Of a DNA stretch of 64,000 bases, positions 1 to 11,977 are shown in pieces. This DNA is from Bolinopsis microptera (taxonomy: Eukaryota > Ctenophora > Tentaculata > Lobata > Bolinopsidae): positions 16,145,919-16,209,918 of the forward strand of contig NC_087076.1 of assembly GCF_026151205.1 (NCBI RefSeq), in the 5' to 3' direction. Numbering within the stretch: position 1 is the first letter of the stretch; every line of letters starts with the position of its first letter. The notes below the pieces were generated by a model that saw nothing but the letters and a program-made list of their open reading frames with translations, made no database searches and was not told the origin of the DNA. Both the position numbers and the translations under genes were made by a program.

Positions 1-259
1 GCGCAAATAAATTATAAGGAGGCGAATATTTTGCTAACAATGCGAAGATTTCATTTTCGTGTAAACAAACTAAAAAGGAGCGTGCAACGCGCGTCAGACC
101 GTTATTAGGCAAATATTTTTTAAAGAATTCGAGTAAAATCGATTGAAATATCACGAAGTTTTAAGTTTAGAGAGAAACTGGATCATCTGCATATCCATGA
201 TTGACGAATTAGTTATTTTACTGTTTACAAACATAACTTAGGTAATTCACAAGAAGTTT
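1..259. repeat. Dispersed repeat, copy A (cut by window edge)
   Basis: This block recurs almost intact at about 970-1225 and in part at 2760-2880. Shared landmarks in order are a GCGCAAATAA opening, an AAAAAGG(A/G)GCGTGCAACGCGCGTC segment, a GAAACTGGATCATCTGC segment and an AGGTAATTCACAA end. No coding potential is seen. The repeat class is unknown. Confidence 0.75.
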
Positions 260-399
260 TCTTCGAGTTTGACAAAATATATTTTTCAATATATTTCCCT
301 GGTGGACTTCAGTGCGTGTTCAGAAGGTAGTTGACTTTAGTTCGGGTCAACTTACGGTCATATCACGTGATCGATGTTAGTAGTACCTGTTCGATCATT

Positions 400-800
400 G
401 AAGGTGAGGATTGCCTCGATCTTTCGGTCTCAGCTTAAGTTCAACTCCGTAGCCGTAGGTCATGATTAGGGCTGTAAAACCAATTTAAATTGATTTCTCG
501 TGCAACGTTGTACAGGTGAGGAACAGTCAGAAAAATGAATTGCTTACCTGCTGTGTTTTGTCGTACTCTGCTCTCCGATCAAGTTCGATCAGTTGAGGTG
601 AGGATTGCCTCGATCTTACGGTTTCAGCCCTAGGTCAAGAGCTGTAGAACCGAAGGATCAATACAATATACCTACATGTTGGCGTTGCTTGTTGCTCGTA
701 TTAACTATAAAACATAAATTTTGAGGAATAAGGATTTGTTAATAGGTTCTGAAACCTAGTTAAATCGATTTTTTGTGCAATTTTAGGTCAGAAACAGTCA
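400..800. repeat. Degenerate tandem duplication between repeat copies A and B
   Basis: A segment beginning AGGTGAGGATTGCCTCGATC occurs near 400 and again near 597. Each copy is followed by a 'ggtcatgattagggctgta'-type or related stretch and by a stretch ending in an AACAGTCA motif. The two units differ by many substitutions and indels. No gene was seen. Confidence 0.55.
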
Positions 801-969
801 TTAAAATAAATAAATTAGACGGTCAATTTCTCGGTAAATTTTGAGCTTTCGTTCAGATAAATATTTTGCTAAGAACTGCACGAACATAAAAAACACAAAT
901 TGAATCCTCTCGCAAATAAATTATAAAGTGGCGAATATTTCCCTAAGGAAGCGAAGATTTATTTGCGTC

Positions 970-1225
970 GCGCAAATAATTATAAGGACGCGAATATTTT
1001 GCTAATAATGCGAAGATTGCATTCTCGCGTAAACAAACCAAAAAGGGGCGTGCAACGCGCGTCAAACTGTTTGGCAATTATTTTTCCAAGAATGCGCGAG
1101 TAAATCGATTTAAAATATTACGGAGTTTTAAGTTTAGAGAGAAACTGGATCATCTGCATATCCATGATTGACGAATTGATTATTTTACTGTTTACAAACA
1201 TAACTTAGGTAATTCACAAAAAGTT
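970..1225. repeat. Dispersed repeat, copy B
   Basis: Second copy of the block at 1-259, with the same order of landmarks and small differences. It ends at the same AGGTAATTCACAA motif, just before a transposase fragment. That suggests these blocks may be parts of one larger transposon, but this is an inference. Confidence 0.75.
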
Positions 1226-1280
1226 TGTTGTAGAACAATCTCGAGGCGTCCATCTCTCAACCTTCAGGTATCCACTGATT

Positions 1281-1463
1281 TCACAGCAAAAATTTCTGGT
1301 CAATAACAGCATGAATCGTATAGCTCTGGGTGAATATATTCGGGGCGACGTAAAACGTGCCGTCTGCAATCCAGCTGCTACCATGCCAGCGTAGCAAGGT
1401 TCCGGGCTGTAGAGAAGGCAACGACTCGTACATTCCGATCTGTCTTCCCGCCGAAGATAACAA
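1281..1463 (-). pseudogene. MULE-type transposase fragment
   Basis: The 60-residue reading frame contains WIADGTFYVAPNIFTQSYTI followed by HAV. This matches the pattern W(I/L)xDGTFxxxPxxFxQxYTIH, typical of the start of the MULE transposase domain in animals, where it often follows a FLYWCH zinc finger. The full transposase would be several hundred residues and no catalytic core is found around it, so this is a remnant. It lies next to the dispersed repeat copy B. The family call rests on motif recognition only. Confidence 0.6.
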
Positions 1464-1492
1464 AGGGCTGGTCCCGTCTCGTGGAGGTGCAT

Positions 1493-2521
1493 GTAGAAGG
1501 AAGGAGGAATTCTTCTGAGGTCTTCGCTTCAGAGTGCTGTGCAGATCCGGACGCCTTGGCTCTACTGCCTTGGGCTGTTCAGCAGCTTTCCGCTTCAGTG
1601 CATGCTCGGCTCACATCCTTGGATACGAGAACCAGCCCCTTTTGGACCTGGTTCACGTCCATTATGTGAACACATGCCGAGAGCTCAAACACTTCTCAAA
1701 CACAACTACTTACTAAACTGTCATGTGAATAATATGGATCACATCACAAATGATACGTCACTGATTGGGCCATGTCATGTGATACCTAGCTGTGGGAGGC
1801 CGGAATGAGAGGTTCCTAGTTGTCGGTCACCGCTAAGTTCTAACACTAAAGTTCGCTAGGTAGATTCGCTACTGTCCAATTGTTTAAATTTTGTTGTTTC
1901 TAGCGGAGTAAAGTCTAAGTCATAGGTACCGCACTCTAGTTCGGAAAATGATGTTTTGTTAAACAAATCGAAGCGGTTACTGTTAGGTAGGTAGTCGTAC
2001 TCGTACACAGTTATAATTAACAAGTTAACATCAACTAAAGTTTAATTGGATTTGGTAAATATAAACACACTTTAACTTTGAGCGTGTGTTTTAGACCTCA
2101 TTATAACCGGCATTAGTGCAATAATTCGTACTGTGGTTTGATATTTGAAACGGGATGAAGTTTAGATTTTTAACTGCTAACACTATAAAAGTAATCTTTC
2201 GCACTACACTGACTACAGTATGTGTCGCACTACAATCCAGGTAGCGTACTCTATTATATTCAGTGCGACACAATATCCTATCTTATTTCCAAGTTCAGGT
2301 CAGATCCTATCCTTCTTTTGGATCATAAACTCATCAAGTGATTCGTCAGGCCGGTTTACGTTACTTATTTCGAAGTGATCTTGTGGACGCGATTCGTCGG
2401 TCACGTTATGTATTTTGATCCACTGATCATAATTCCTTCGGGTCAGTTCAATCCACGTATACAGTATGTGATCCACTGCAGAGTCGTAAGCAGCATATGA
2501 TCCTAATTCCTATCACAAATG
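1493..2521. other. No gene recognised
   Basis: AT-rich sequence with only short reading frames lacking recognisable motifs or codon bias. I see nothing I can support here. Confidence 0.5.
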
Positions 2522-2815
2522 AAGTTATGTAAAATATAAGGTGGCAAAGATTTTCCTAAGAAAGCGTACCTAGATTTAACTCTCCCGCAAATAAATTATA
2601 AGGCGGCAAATATTATGCTAAGAAAGCGTAGATTTAACTCTCCCGCAAATAAATTATAAGGTGGCGAATATTTTGCTAAGAAAGCGTAGATTTAACTCTC
2701 GCGCAAATAAATTATAAGGTGGCGAATATTTTGCTAAGAAAGCGTAGATTTAACTCTCGCGCAAATAAATTATAAGGAGGCGAATATTTTGCTAAGAATG
2801 CGAAGATTTCATTCT
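2522..2815. repeat. 58-bp tandem repeat
   Basis: Units start at about 2580, 2638, 2696 and 2754, an exact 58-bp period. Each has a CTCTCSCGCAAATAAATTAT start and a GCTAAGAAAGCGTAGATTTAA end. A degenerate unit precedes them. The array runs into a partial copy of the dispersed repeat (2760-2880), so the array and the repeat share sequence. Confidence 0.8.
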
Positions 2816-2880
2816 CGCGTAAACAAACTAAAAAGAAGCGTGCAGCGCGCGTCTGACCGTTTGGCAAATATTTTGCTAAG

Positions 2881-3943
2881 AATGCGCATTTTCCTAACGT
2901 AAAATTCGCCTCCTTATGAAATATTTGCATCATCACGCGCAGCCTGGCAAATACATCATAACACGGCGCATATTTTGCTAAGATGGCAAATATTTCGTTA
3001 GCGCGGCAATTATTTGCGTAACATGGCAATGTTGCAACCCGGGAGGGGGCTTTTAAGACAAAACATATTACATGTCAGGATTCATCAGAAGTTCAGAAGC
3101 CTAGCGATTATAAAATTCAGATAACATTACTGATTACTCTTTTATGCCGTGGGAGTAAATTAGCAGGACACAGTTTGCCCCGGCTTGTAGTCTAAATTTA
3201 CATTTTAAATTTACATTTAATTACCTCATTGCTAGAATTCATTCCTTAAAACAAATTTTCCAAGAATTGTTCCAGTTTCTCCCTCCTTGCATTTGTACCC
3301 TCTTTGAGAGTGAGACCTATTACTGTAAGCATATTTTTCAAAATTTGCAGGACTTTTCCTTTTACCCTTAATTAAATTGGCACAACAAAATCTTTGTGGA
3401 TTTATCATTTCACATTGCTAGATTTCAATTCTGGAATCAAATTTCCTGAAATTTTTCCGAGAGAATACCTTTTTCGAACTACACTTATTTCGCAAGAGCT
3501 GCTTGCAGGCCCTAAAATGCATTTTAAATCATATTATTTTAATCGTACTTGAAACTGTGTTTGAAAATGATCTCTATTACCAAATTGCTCAGCTTGGCCT
3601 TTTACACGCTTTGCTGTTTTTTAAATTCAGGCTGTGGCCAAAGCGCGTGCTAAATTTGAAAAACTCTAAAATTTTGGCCCCCTCATGAAGAAAATCATGC
3701 CTACACCCATGGACATAGGTGACTAAAACCTGCACTGAATAATGATTTGTTGTTTTCAGTATTACCTAATACCTATGGAGCTGCCTACATCACTAGACAC
3801 TATTATGTCAAGGTGTAACATCTCTCCTACTATTGCACTGCACACCACTACACCACTCCTCACGTCTTTTCCGTGACATGTCTACATTTCTGACATGCTC
3901 ATCTCTCACGATCCATTCATCATCAGCTCACTCCGATCAATCA
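2881..3943. other. No gene recognised
   Basis: The first 160 bases contain scattered GCAAATATTT-type motifs related to the preceding repeat. The rest is AT-rich with short open frames only. Confidence 0.5.
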
Positions 3944-4072
3944 TGTGACCCTGAAACCTCGTCACGTGACCCTGAAACCTCGTCACGTGACCCTGAAACC
4001 TTGTCACGTGACCCTGAAACCTCGTCACGTGACCCTGAAACCTCGTCACGTGACCCTGAAACCTCGTCACGA
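3944..4072. repeat. 21-bp tandem repeat carrying CACGTG
   Basis: About six units of GTCACGTGACCCTGAAACCTC. Each has one CACGTG palindrome (E-box core) inside GTCACGTGAC. One unit carries a C-to-T change. The frames open through it in both orientations (repeating SRDPET and GSRDEVS) are by-products of the 21-bp period. Confidence 0.9.
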
Positions 4073-6228
4073 ATGACATCACCGCTGTTACTTACGCACA
4101 CTTTCTGACAGCAAGTTTTTGTGTTCAACAATGCAAGGGGTAATAGGCTATTTAAGAAGCAATTAAATACCTTAATAATCCTAAAAAGGATCGGGTATTT
4201 AACGAAAACAGCTGAGCAACATAACTTGCTGATGTAAAACAAATCGGAGCCTGGGTGACTACGCGACCTCTGTACACATCGGTAACGCCAACTGATTTAG
4301 GTCTCTCTCTCTTCACAGAGGATGTTGGCGCCATTTAAATTAAAACATCTCTTTATTTACGATAAAGCAATATCACTGAAATATGTAATGTTTTATTCAC
4401 ATGTACATGAGTGTGTTGATGATGGCGAGTGGGAGTGTTATGGGGCCTGTAAATATTGTAGTCATCACTGTGAGACGTGTATAATAGAGAAAAGTGGGTG
4501 AATTTCCTCTCTTTATTTCAGCAAACCAACTAAAATTCATCAAATCTTCTGAAAATACAAATTACGGGTTTAAACCCGAATATGTTGAATTTGTCTTATA
4601 CATAACTCCAGCCCGCTACCCTAGGAGGGTACAGATTCGAAGATATGGGAGTGTTAGAGATTTCTATAATAAAGCTACTCTAAGTGAATTAGTTTCTATA
4701 ATCTTATGATAAAATTAATTAAGTGTCCAGTCCATGATAATCTGCACACTAAACATCATAACGTGCCCGCCCCGACAATCTTTACACTTAAAAACTACAC
4801 ATTGTAAAAACAGAGACACTACACATACGTTACACACAGTTTACTGTATAGTTTCACATTGGTGGTAGCCACTGAATATTACATGTACTGAATATATCAC
4901 ACCAAGTGTACAGCATACATGATTAATCAAGATGTAATACAACTTGGACAGTTCACTTGCACTATAATATATTGGACTTGTGTAGTGTGTTATTTATTTA
5001 ATCAGGAGGGAGGTATCTACGCATGCCAGCTGATTAGATCCTGTAGTGGCAATATTGCTTGTAGTTTTATAAGAGTGCGCTGTTTTATTAACGGCTACCC
5101 AAAATATCCGGGCGGGAATGTTTATTTATTTGTACAGCTTATCGAAATTTGAGCTAAATTGAAATGTAACAATAGGAGTCGTTATGACGCAGGGATGGTA
5201 ACAGGTGAATGTATATCCACATATCCTCATAATATAATATATACTGATTATTGGGGGGTTTGATTTCCCAGATAATATTAACCGATACATAATTGGTAAT
5301 GAATTGCAAGCGATAGGTACTGGCAATTCAGGAGTCGGCATGAAAATACCCAGTCGGAGCCAAGTTTCGCGATAAGAATAAAGAAATGTTCTGCCGTCTC
5401 GCTTTACACTACACGAGAATACTCAATACTGAATTGTAGTTTTTATAGTACTCGAATCCCCGCCAAATCGTAGTGTTGAGAAGTATCCTCTGGTCTAACT
5501 TGTAAGATAGTAAATATAATTTAAGAAGAAACAGTATTGTTCCAAAATTAGAATAGATCCTTGTAATGAATATTCCGTTTATTCTTAATAGAATCGGTCT
5601 GTTTTTACTGATCTAGACATTAAATTAGACATCCTAGAAAGTACCATACCGGTTAGGCTTAACAACCAACCGATTATTTGACCATTACTTTGATATATTT
5701 CAATTGAGATACATAATTTAATAATGGAGCGCCAGTTTTACAATCTCTCTCTCTCCTCTGATCTTAGTAAAAGTGTAGGAGAGAGTATTGTGACAGATTG
5801 GTATAGTGACACCACAATTCTTCATTAGTTACATGTAGTGACGAGATGTGAAGTAGTATGTTAACTTAATATAAAAGCATGGCTTGTTTTTATTTATTAT
5901 AGTGGATCTAGTGTACTCTGCTTATTTATATTTATTGTTGTACGTAGGACTTGATATCTTCTCATTCTACAGTCATGACTCATGAGATCCGTATTGAAAA
6001 TAGGACGTCGTTACGTAAACCAATAAATTCACTGTGTACCTATTGACTGTTATTTCTAAGGCAACAATAAAATTCAGGACAAATATATGTAAAATATTCA
6101 AGACATCCACACAAAAGAATCAAATTAATTAGCATACAATATCGAATCCCTCATGTCTGATCAAATTATTAAAGCAATATTAAACATATCTTTCTTTAAC
6201 CATACATATCAAGCTGAACAATACGCAC
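4073..6228. other. No gene recognised
   Basis: AT-rich DNA. The missing 3' exons of the minus-strand PDZ gene would be expected here or beyond the window edge. I searched the minus strand for a continuation of its second PDZ domain (a GDxxLxVNG-like exon) and did not find one. Confidence 0.45.
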
Positions 6229-7038
6229 CTTATCAGCAATAGATCCTTGCAGTATATTCCGGATAATGACTCCAGATTTGCCGGAGATGCCAATCCCAAT
6301 ACCCTTGCCGTGGTTGGGTAGGACGATGTACTCGGTGGATCCCAAGCTTTGTACGGAGAGAGGTAAACTCTCCACTGACTCCCGGTAATAGTCCTTGTTT
6401 ACGGAGCTGAGGTATGCGATGGGTGTGATAAGTAACAGGTTACTCAACATGACAATGTTGTTAAGCGCAGTTAGTGGTTTCTTTTCTTCTAGAAGCAATT
6501 GAAAGTAGTATTAAAGAATTCCTCTCACGAAATCAATGACAAAGAAAATTAAATAAATATAATAGATTTCACTATATATATTTCACTAATGCTGGTAAAG
6601 TAAGGTGTACCTGTGACTACTGATTGAGCTGGTAAGGGAAGTCCTGGTATCTGGTCTACTTTGTACTGGAGGTGTCTCGTACCTACAGAGGGAGCTGGTA
6701 TCAGATACCATCTTAAGGGGGGGGGGGGGGCGGGGGCCGGGGGGTAGATACCACCTTAAGTAACACTTCAGATACGGCAGAAGGAGATACTATCCTAATT
6801 AAAAAGTGAAACTACAAAGGAAACAGCCTAATAAGATATCTACAATAGTAGTACCTAGTAAATTAAACAAACCTTCGTTCGTAACCATGTGATCCAGGTG
6901 AGCCGTGCTCGTATCTACTAGAACTAGGCTCGTATCTAGGCGAGAGTGAGGAGCGGGTTGTGGGGTCACTCTCCGAGGAGGAGTGAGTTAGAGCTACTTC
7001 GTGCGAGGAACTTGTTGACATACTGTCCCCCACTGATC
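6229..7038 (-). CDS. PDZ-domain gene, 3' exon cluster (three exons)
   Basis: Three exons join in phase. 7038-6873 is Ser-rich (SVGDSMSTSSSHEVALTHSS onward). 6675-6611 encodes RHLQYKVDQIPGLPLPAQ. 6488-6229 begins EEKKPLTALNNIVML and ends in a PDZ start, GKGIGIGISGKSGVIIRNIL followed by QGSIADK. The last donor is AAG|GTGCGT. The middle exon needs an acceptor seven bases inside the obvious CTGTAG to keep frame. The second PDZ is cut after its third strand and its remainder was not found. Same strand and domain type as the exon cluster at 14574-20302, so probably one gene, but no phase-compatible linking exon was established. Likely a cytoplasmic or junctional scaffold protein; the family is not resolved. 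Confidence 0.6.
6717..6744 (+). repeat. Poly-G tract (poly-C on the gene's sense strand)
   Basis: Fourteen consecutive G, then G5 and G6 runs separated by C and CC. On the minus strand this is a C-rich tract about 40-70 bases upstream of the acceptor at 6675. It has quadruplex-forming potential. Confidence 0.85.
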
Positions 7039-7390
7039 CTGTGTAGTGTGGTATTGAGATTAGTGTAGTGTAGTAGTGTGTTGTGTGTTATTGTAGTGTG
7101 AGATTGAGATTAGTGTAGTGTAGTACTGTGTTATTGTAGTGTGGTATTGAGATTAGTGTAGTGTAGTAGTGTGTTATTGTAGTGTGGTATTGAGATTAGT
7201 GTAGTGTAGTAGTGTGTTATTGTAGTGTGGTATTGAGATTAGTGTAGTGTAGTAGTGTGTTATTGTAGTGTGGTATTGAGATTAGTGTAGTGTAGTAGTG
7301 TGTTGTGTGTTATTGTAGTGTGAGATTGAGATTAGTGTAGTGTAGTAGTGTGTTGTGTGTTATTGTAGTGTGGTAACGAGAGATTGTTGC
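7039..7390. repeat. ~43-bp minisatellite abutting a 3' splice site
   Basis: About seven units built from GTAGTGTGGTATTGAGATTA followed by GTGTAGTGTAGTAGTGTGTTATT. The basic unit is 43 bp and some units gain an extra TTGTGTG. On the minus strand the array runs straight into the acceptor of exon 7038-6873 (TACACAG|GATC). Each unit then supplies a CACTAATCTC element resembling a branch point. Confidence 0.85.
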
Positions 7391-8477
7391 TGCCACGCTT
7401 TATATTATTATTATTGATTATTAGTGGTTAACAATGTTGAGGTTTAAAACGATTGTTTTGATGTGCTCTCGTCTATTGTAATAAATATGTCGCAGAAAAA
7501 GAGAAGGAACACTAATTTGAAGAAGTAACTATGTTGTGAAACACTCATTTTTTTACTACACTGTAAAGTGTAAAACAGCTGAGATTTTTCATTTGCACTA
7601 GAAGCAGCTGGCTACCTAAATTTAAGATGAAAAGGAAGAAGAATTTTAACAACAAAAAAATCGACCGCTTTGTTGTCCAGAGGTTAGAGTGACTTACCAC
7701 GAAATAAAATTGCAAACTCAAATTTCTTTCGCCAGGAGCTCATGTCATTTAATGAAAGTATTTTTATCAACTGTAATGTTTTCATAACTAAACACATTTG
7801 ATAATGCGTCACAGTAGTAAGTTACATTTCAACTCTCATTACATTTCTTGCGACATATAATTATCGCATACACTTAAGTCATGGCATGCCGGACTAATAA
7901 AATAAAGAAACTGCCCGACTTTAATTTATTTAAAATTCAGACTAAAATAATTAAACTAGTAAATTTATGGAAAATTATAAGACAATTGTGACATATGAGA
8001 CTTTGCTAGAGCAACTTTTTCACGGATTGATACGCTCTGGCGACTATCATAATGGATAACTTAGAGTGAAATGTGGTTAGCTATCGGTTGATGCGATTAT
8101 GAGGCATCTTTAAATATGTTCGCCCCCGGCCCCAGTTAGTTTCATATGACCTAAAATATTACAAACAACGAAATGCCATTCTAGAGATTCTTTCTTTAGA
8201 TTTCGTTTAGACGATAGATCACAATTTACTATATTAATTCTTGACAGCTCAACTAGTGTAATCCATACTTCATGTTGAAAGTTAGAAATCGTGTCATAAT
8301 TTTTTACTTAGCCTCTTTTTAGACGAGTCTAAACGATCAATTAACAAAATCAAATATAAGCAATTCTTGCGAGAAATATGATGAAAAACAGATAGTTTAA
8401 AAATTAAACAAGAATTTCGCCGCGGTTAAACCACGCACGATCAATTTTCCCTACCATGTACCATGTACTTGTACCAT
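7391..8477. other. No gene recognised (probable intron of the PDZ gene)
   Basis: AT-rich sequence with short frames only. If the two PDZ exon clusters belong to one gene this is intronic. Confidence 0.45.
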
Positions 8478-8827
8478 TAATTCTTTTGCGTGAAAAGTGT
8501 GACTGGAAAAAAGTGCACCATATTTACAAAGTTGAAAAGTTATCCAAGCGTATTGAACACCAGCGGTGGAAAATGTTTGGACACATTCTCAGGAGTATGG
8601 AGAACACCCCAGCCCAAACGGCTCTCTCATTTGCTATTGAATCAGATAATTTATTCATTGGAAGATTGGGGAGACCTAGAATGAACTTGTTATCGGTTTT
8701 AAGAAGTGATTTAAATTGTAGAAGTTTGCAAATGGACAACTCGTATGAATTGAACGAAATTAAAGATATAGCTGCATGCAACAGATGTTGGGAAAATCTT
8801 TTTCAAGGGTACAGTTTACCGCATTAA
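8478..8827 (+). pseudogene. LINE reverse transcriptase C-terminal fragment
   Basis: The frame encodes a tail of the kind found at the C-terminus of many invertebrate LINE ORF2 proteins: RIEHQRWKMFGHILRSMEN and then GRLGRPRMNLLSVLRSDL. The pattern is W..FGH..R......A followed by GR.GRP. It ends at a stop before CATTAAGG and a short AAT microsatellite at 8871-8883, as expected for a 3' LINE end. No RT catalytic motif (FADD) is present upstream, so it is 5'-truncated. Confidence 0.65.
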
Positions 8828-8883
8828 GGTATTTTTAAGAATCATTTTTGTCGGTAAGATCCTGTTTTATAATAATAATAATA

Positions 8884-11376
8884 TTTACATACTATGTTGT
8901 TTATAAATGAGTGGGATTCGTGCATGGTAAAAATTGACGATTTATTTGACCAATGCAGCGCCGCGCATCAACAATAAATGAATCCAGAAAATTGCGGAAA
9001 ATAACTTTGCGAAGGAGGAATTTCGCTGTAATTAATTAACACATGGCTAGTGTCGCGCGCAGCATAACAGACGCTTCCTATACACATAATTATAGGGGAG
9101 TGGTCTATATTTCAAAGGAGCAGACTTTTGTCATCATCGCAGGTCCATCGGGCCACCTCATATATCCAAACCCGATTACTTATTCCCTACGATCTTTTTG
9201 CCTTCGGCAAGAGTAGGGAAAAAATTAAAAAGGATGAGAACACTCACCGACAGAAATGTTTCTGTGTCCGTTTTTCCTGGAGTCTGTTTGTGCATCGCTG
9301 CGCATGTCAGCGCGCAGGTTGCCGCGCAGCGTACTGTCACACCCTGTATTACTCATACCACTGTGGGAGGTGAGTGTTAACATTATTGGAAACATGCCCG
9401 ACAAAAGGGAAATTGTATAATGTATAACTTAATTCAGAATTACATGGCTCGGCTACACGAACACAACTAATTTCGGCTTATCAAAGCAAAGAGGCAACAC
9501 GGTTTATAAGGTATGCGTTTGTAGAGTTAGTTTATAGACACGCGGATAGATAATAAGGTTGTAACAATAAAACGGACTTGATCAGAAGCTTAAAGTGTGT
9601 TTTTTGTATTGAATCTTTGGCTCGCTACATGACACATTAGAGTTTTAATATGAGGAACAAGGATTCTAGCTAGTTCATTACACAGTACTTGAAAACGGTA
9701 GGGAACCTCGCCATCATTAATCAAATTTCTATTATCTGTCCTTTATTAAGCACGACGTGACAAATGCTAAAATACCGCCTTCAAAAGAGTCAACTCATCG
9801 GCAGGTTTCAACTTCAAAGGTCCACAATTTGGACCTCTTTATTAACAAAAAGATTATAACCGAGTTTTAAGAGGTGTTGGAGTCGGTTTATCGGACCAGG
9901 ATTTCTAACACTTCTGATAACTCTGGGAACAATATTTTTTTCGTTTAACCCTCAATCACGGATAAGATATCCAGGTTTTGAACAATAAAAATGGCCCAAA
10001 ATGAATCCTTAATGAATTGTATGGATTGCCCAGATCTCCGTTTATGGATCTGAAATCTGAATCCATGATTAATTTTTTCTCCTTCACCAGGTGGAAATTG
10101 ATTTTCATTGCGTATTGAAACAGATCTAATACTTTCTACTTCGTCTACTGACATATTAGTAACAGTCAGTGCTGTAGTAGTGAGTAGAAACAAATTAAGA
10201 TAAATGCTTAAAAATTAGCAAGCAGAAAGTATCATGTCTTCCTCAACAACTCATCAATTTACAAGTTTTTCTAATTGCATGCCATCGTCTGATCTATTCA
10301 GCTCGACTACGTAACTCACCGCTCAAAATATGCAGATAAAAAAGTGAGCTCGGATAAATGTCGCCTAAAAGCTTAAATAGATAAACGTGTACAATGTTTA
10401 AGTATTTATTATCTGCCAGGCTTTTAAAGTGCCAATACTGGTTTTAGGAGCGGTACAATACAATACCGCATCATGTGAGCAACTGTAGACTGATTTACAA
10501 GATGACGTAATGAGAGGAGGTGAAAATAGCGTCACAAAGAGTAAATAGAGAAGACACAGTAATTGATTTAGACAGATAAGAGTTGCTTGTTAGATAACGA
10601 GTGGAACATGCCCGGCTCTCTCTGCGTTTTTATTTTAAAATTTGAATTGTAAAATAAGGATATCCACCTTTCTGAGTGACATGACGCTGTGATTGTGCTA
10701 GAATCATCTAAGCTGAGTGCTGAGTGTCTCACACAGAAGATGAACTTTGGTTATCGACTAAATTAAGTATTCTAGAAAGCCACAAACTCACATTTTAAAA
10801 GAGGGTTTCCATGTTAAAAACTTGAAAAAGTAACCTTGAATGTTTCTAATAAATAGAAAGCTACTCATTGCGGTGGGATTTTAATATTTTACCGTTAAAG
10901 TATTATATAATGGTGATCATTCTGTTTATATAATCCGAGGACACGACCCACCGCACAGGACACTATTCACCACACAGCATGGCAACAAGTTCAAATGTGA
11001 AACATTTAAATGCAACATTATTATATATACGGTGAAGGTTTACAAGTTTCCCGCTTTAGGTTTTTAAACCTTGCGTAATTAGTATAACATAATAATATAC
11101 AACTATTTACCACACAAAAAATAACGAAATACCAACAAAAAGTCAATAATTACCAAGTTCAACAATATCTGTTGTGACCAATTTGAGGTCTTATAAATGA
11201 TTTTACGTAATTTTTCCAGTAATTTCGTTAATATTATAATTTTTGGACGGAATAGTTGATGCACCTTTTACAAACAAGAGCCACTTTGGTATACTCGCTG
11301 TGTTCCTTAGCAACAAGGGTTAGGGATATCCCTTTTTTCTCCTTTTTACTTGTCTGAATATTTAGTTGTTACTAAC
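8884..11376. other. No gene supported
   Basis: Mostly AT-rich. A minus-strand frame at 9945-10193 (82 residues) has no recognisable domain. The 9128-9373 frames overlap a GC-richer patch (GCGCGCAGG.. near 9310) but show no motif. Probably intronic to the PDZ gene. Confidence 0.4.
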
Positions 11377-11477
11377 TTGTTTCTGTAGATGGTTGAGGAG
11401 GCCTCGCTGCAGTTAGAGAGAGTCCCAGGAGAACTGAAGGACAGATCCAGAGCTAACTTGTAACTGTTGTCTAGTGC
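11377..11477 (-). other. Possible exon of the PDZ gene
   Basis: Acceptor TTTCCCAG|GCACT and donor ACAA|GTTAGT bound an open 101-bp segment coding ALDNSYKLALDLSFSSPGTL and a further Ser-rich stretch. A C-rich tract and a CTCTAACC branch-like element lie upstream. Its end phase (2) does not fit the next known exon (7038-6873), so at least one more exon would be needed. Weak. Confidence 0.25.
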
Positions 11478-11527
11478 CTGGGAAACATTGTGCTGTATAC
11501 TGGTTAGAGTGGAGCTTGTAGGGTAAC

Positions 11528-11580
11528 GGGGGGAGGGTGGGGGGGGGGGGTAACCGGGGGGGGGGATACGGGGGGGGGGG
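11528..11580 (+). repeat. G-rich tract with repeated TAACC/GATAC interruptions
   Basis: G runs of 5 to 12 bases are separated by A, T, TAACC and ATAC. At least four runs exceed five G, so an intramolecular quadruplex is possible. On the minus strand it is a C-rich tract upstream of the possible exon at 11377-11477. Confidence 0.85.
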
Positions 11581-11853
11581 TAACCTTATAGATACTTGTG
11601 GGAAGTTGAATAACAATGTTACAATACGCTAATCAACAGAGCAAAGCCCCAGTACCACTATTAAGTGTCATAACAAGTGTATTTCATCTCCCAGCCAGAT
11701 ATTACAGCCAGATATTACATGTTTGAAAAGTTTAGAATAGTGCAATGAATAATATTTTCATACAAATTTACACATAATATCTGTATAATGTGAGAGAGAA
11801 TGAGAGCAACAGGTGCAGACTAACAACTAAAATCTAACTGAGCTCCACTCTAT

Positions 11854-11960
11854 AATATCACGTGTAATATCATGTGTAATATAACGTGTAATATCACGTG
11901 TAATACCACGTGTAATATCACGTGTAATATCACGTGTAATATCACGTGTAATATCACGTG
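11854..11960. repeat. 12-bp tandem repeat carrying CACGTG
   Basis: About nine units of AATATCACGTGT, most with an intact CACGTG core. Two units vary (CATGTG, AACGTG) and one has a CCACGTG context. Two more ACGTGAC motifs follow at 11958-11977. This is the second of several separate CACGTG arrays in the window. Confidence 0.9.
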
Positions 11961-11977
11961 ACTACACTTCACGTGAC

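Noticed and set aside
2712-3029. 105-residue minus frame rich in FA(I/F)LAKY repeats
   Set aside because: Product of the 58-bp repeat and its relatives; no start context, domain or splice sites.
3833-4242. Frames repeating SRDPET (plus) and GSRDEVS (minus)
   Set aside because: Both come from the 21-bp tandem repeat, whose length is a multiple of three; flanks show no coding character.
9945-10193. 82-residue minus ORF as a zinc-knuckle gag remnant
   Set aside because: I saw a faint resemblance of the next-frame tail to a CCHC knuckle, but the cysteines are missing and there is no supporting context.
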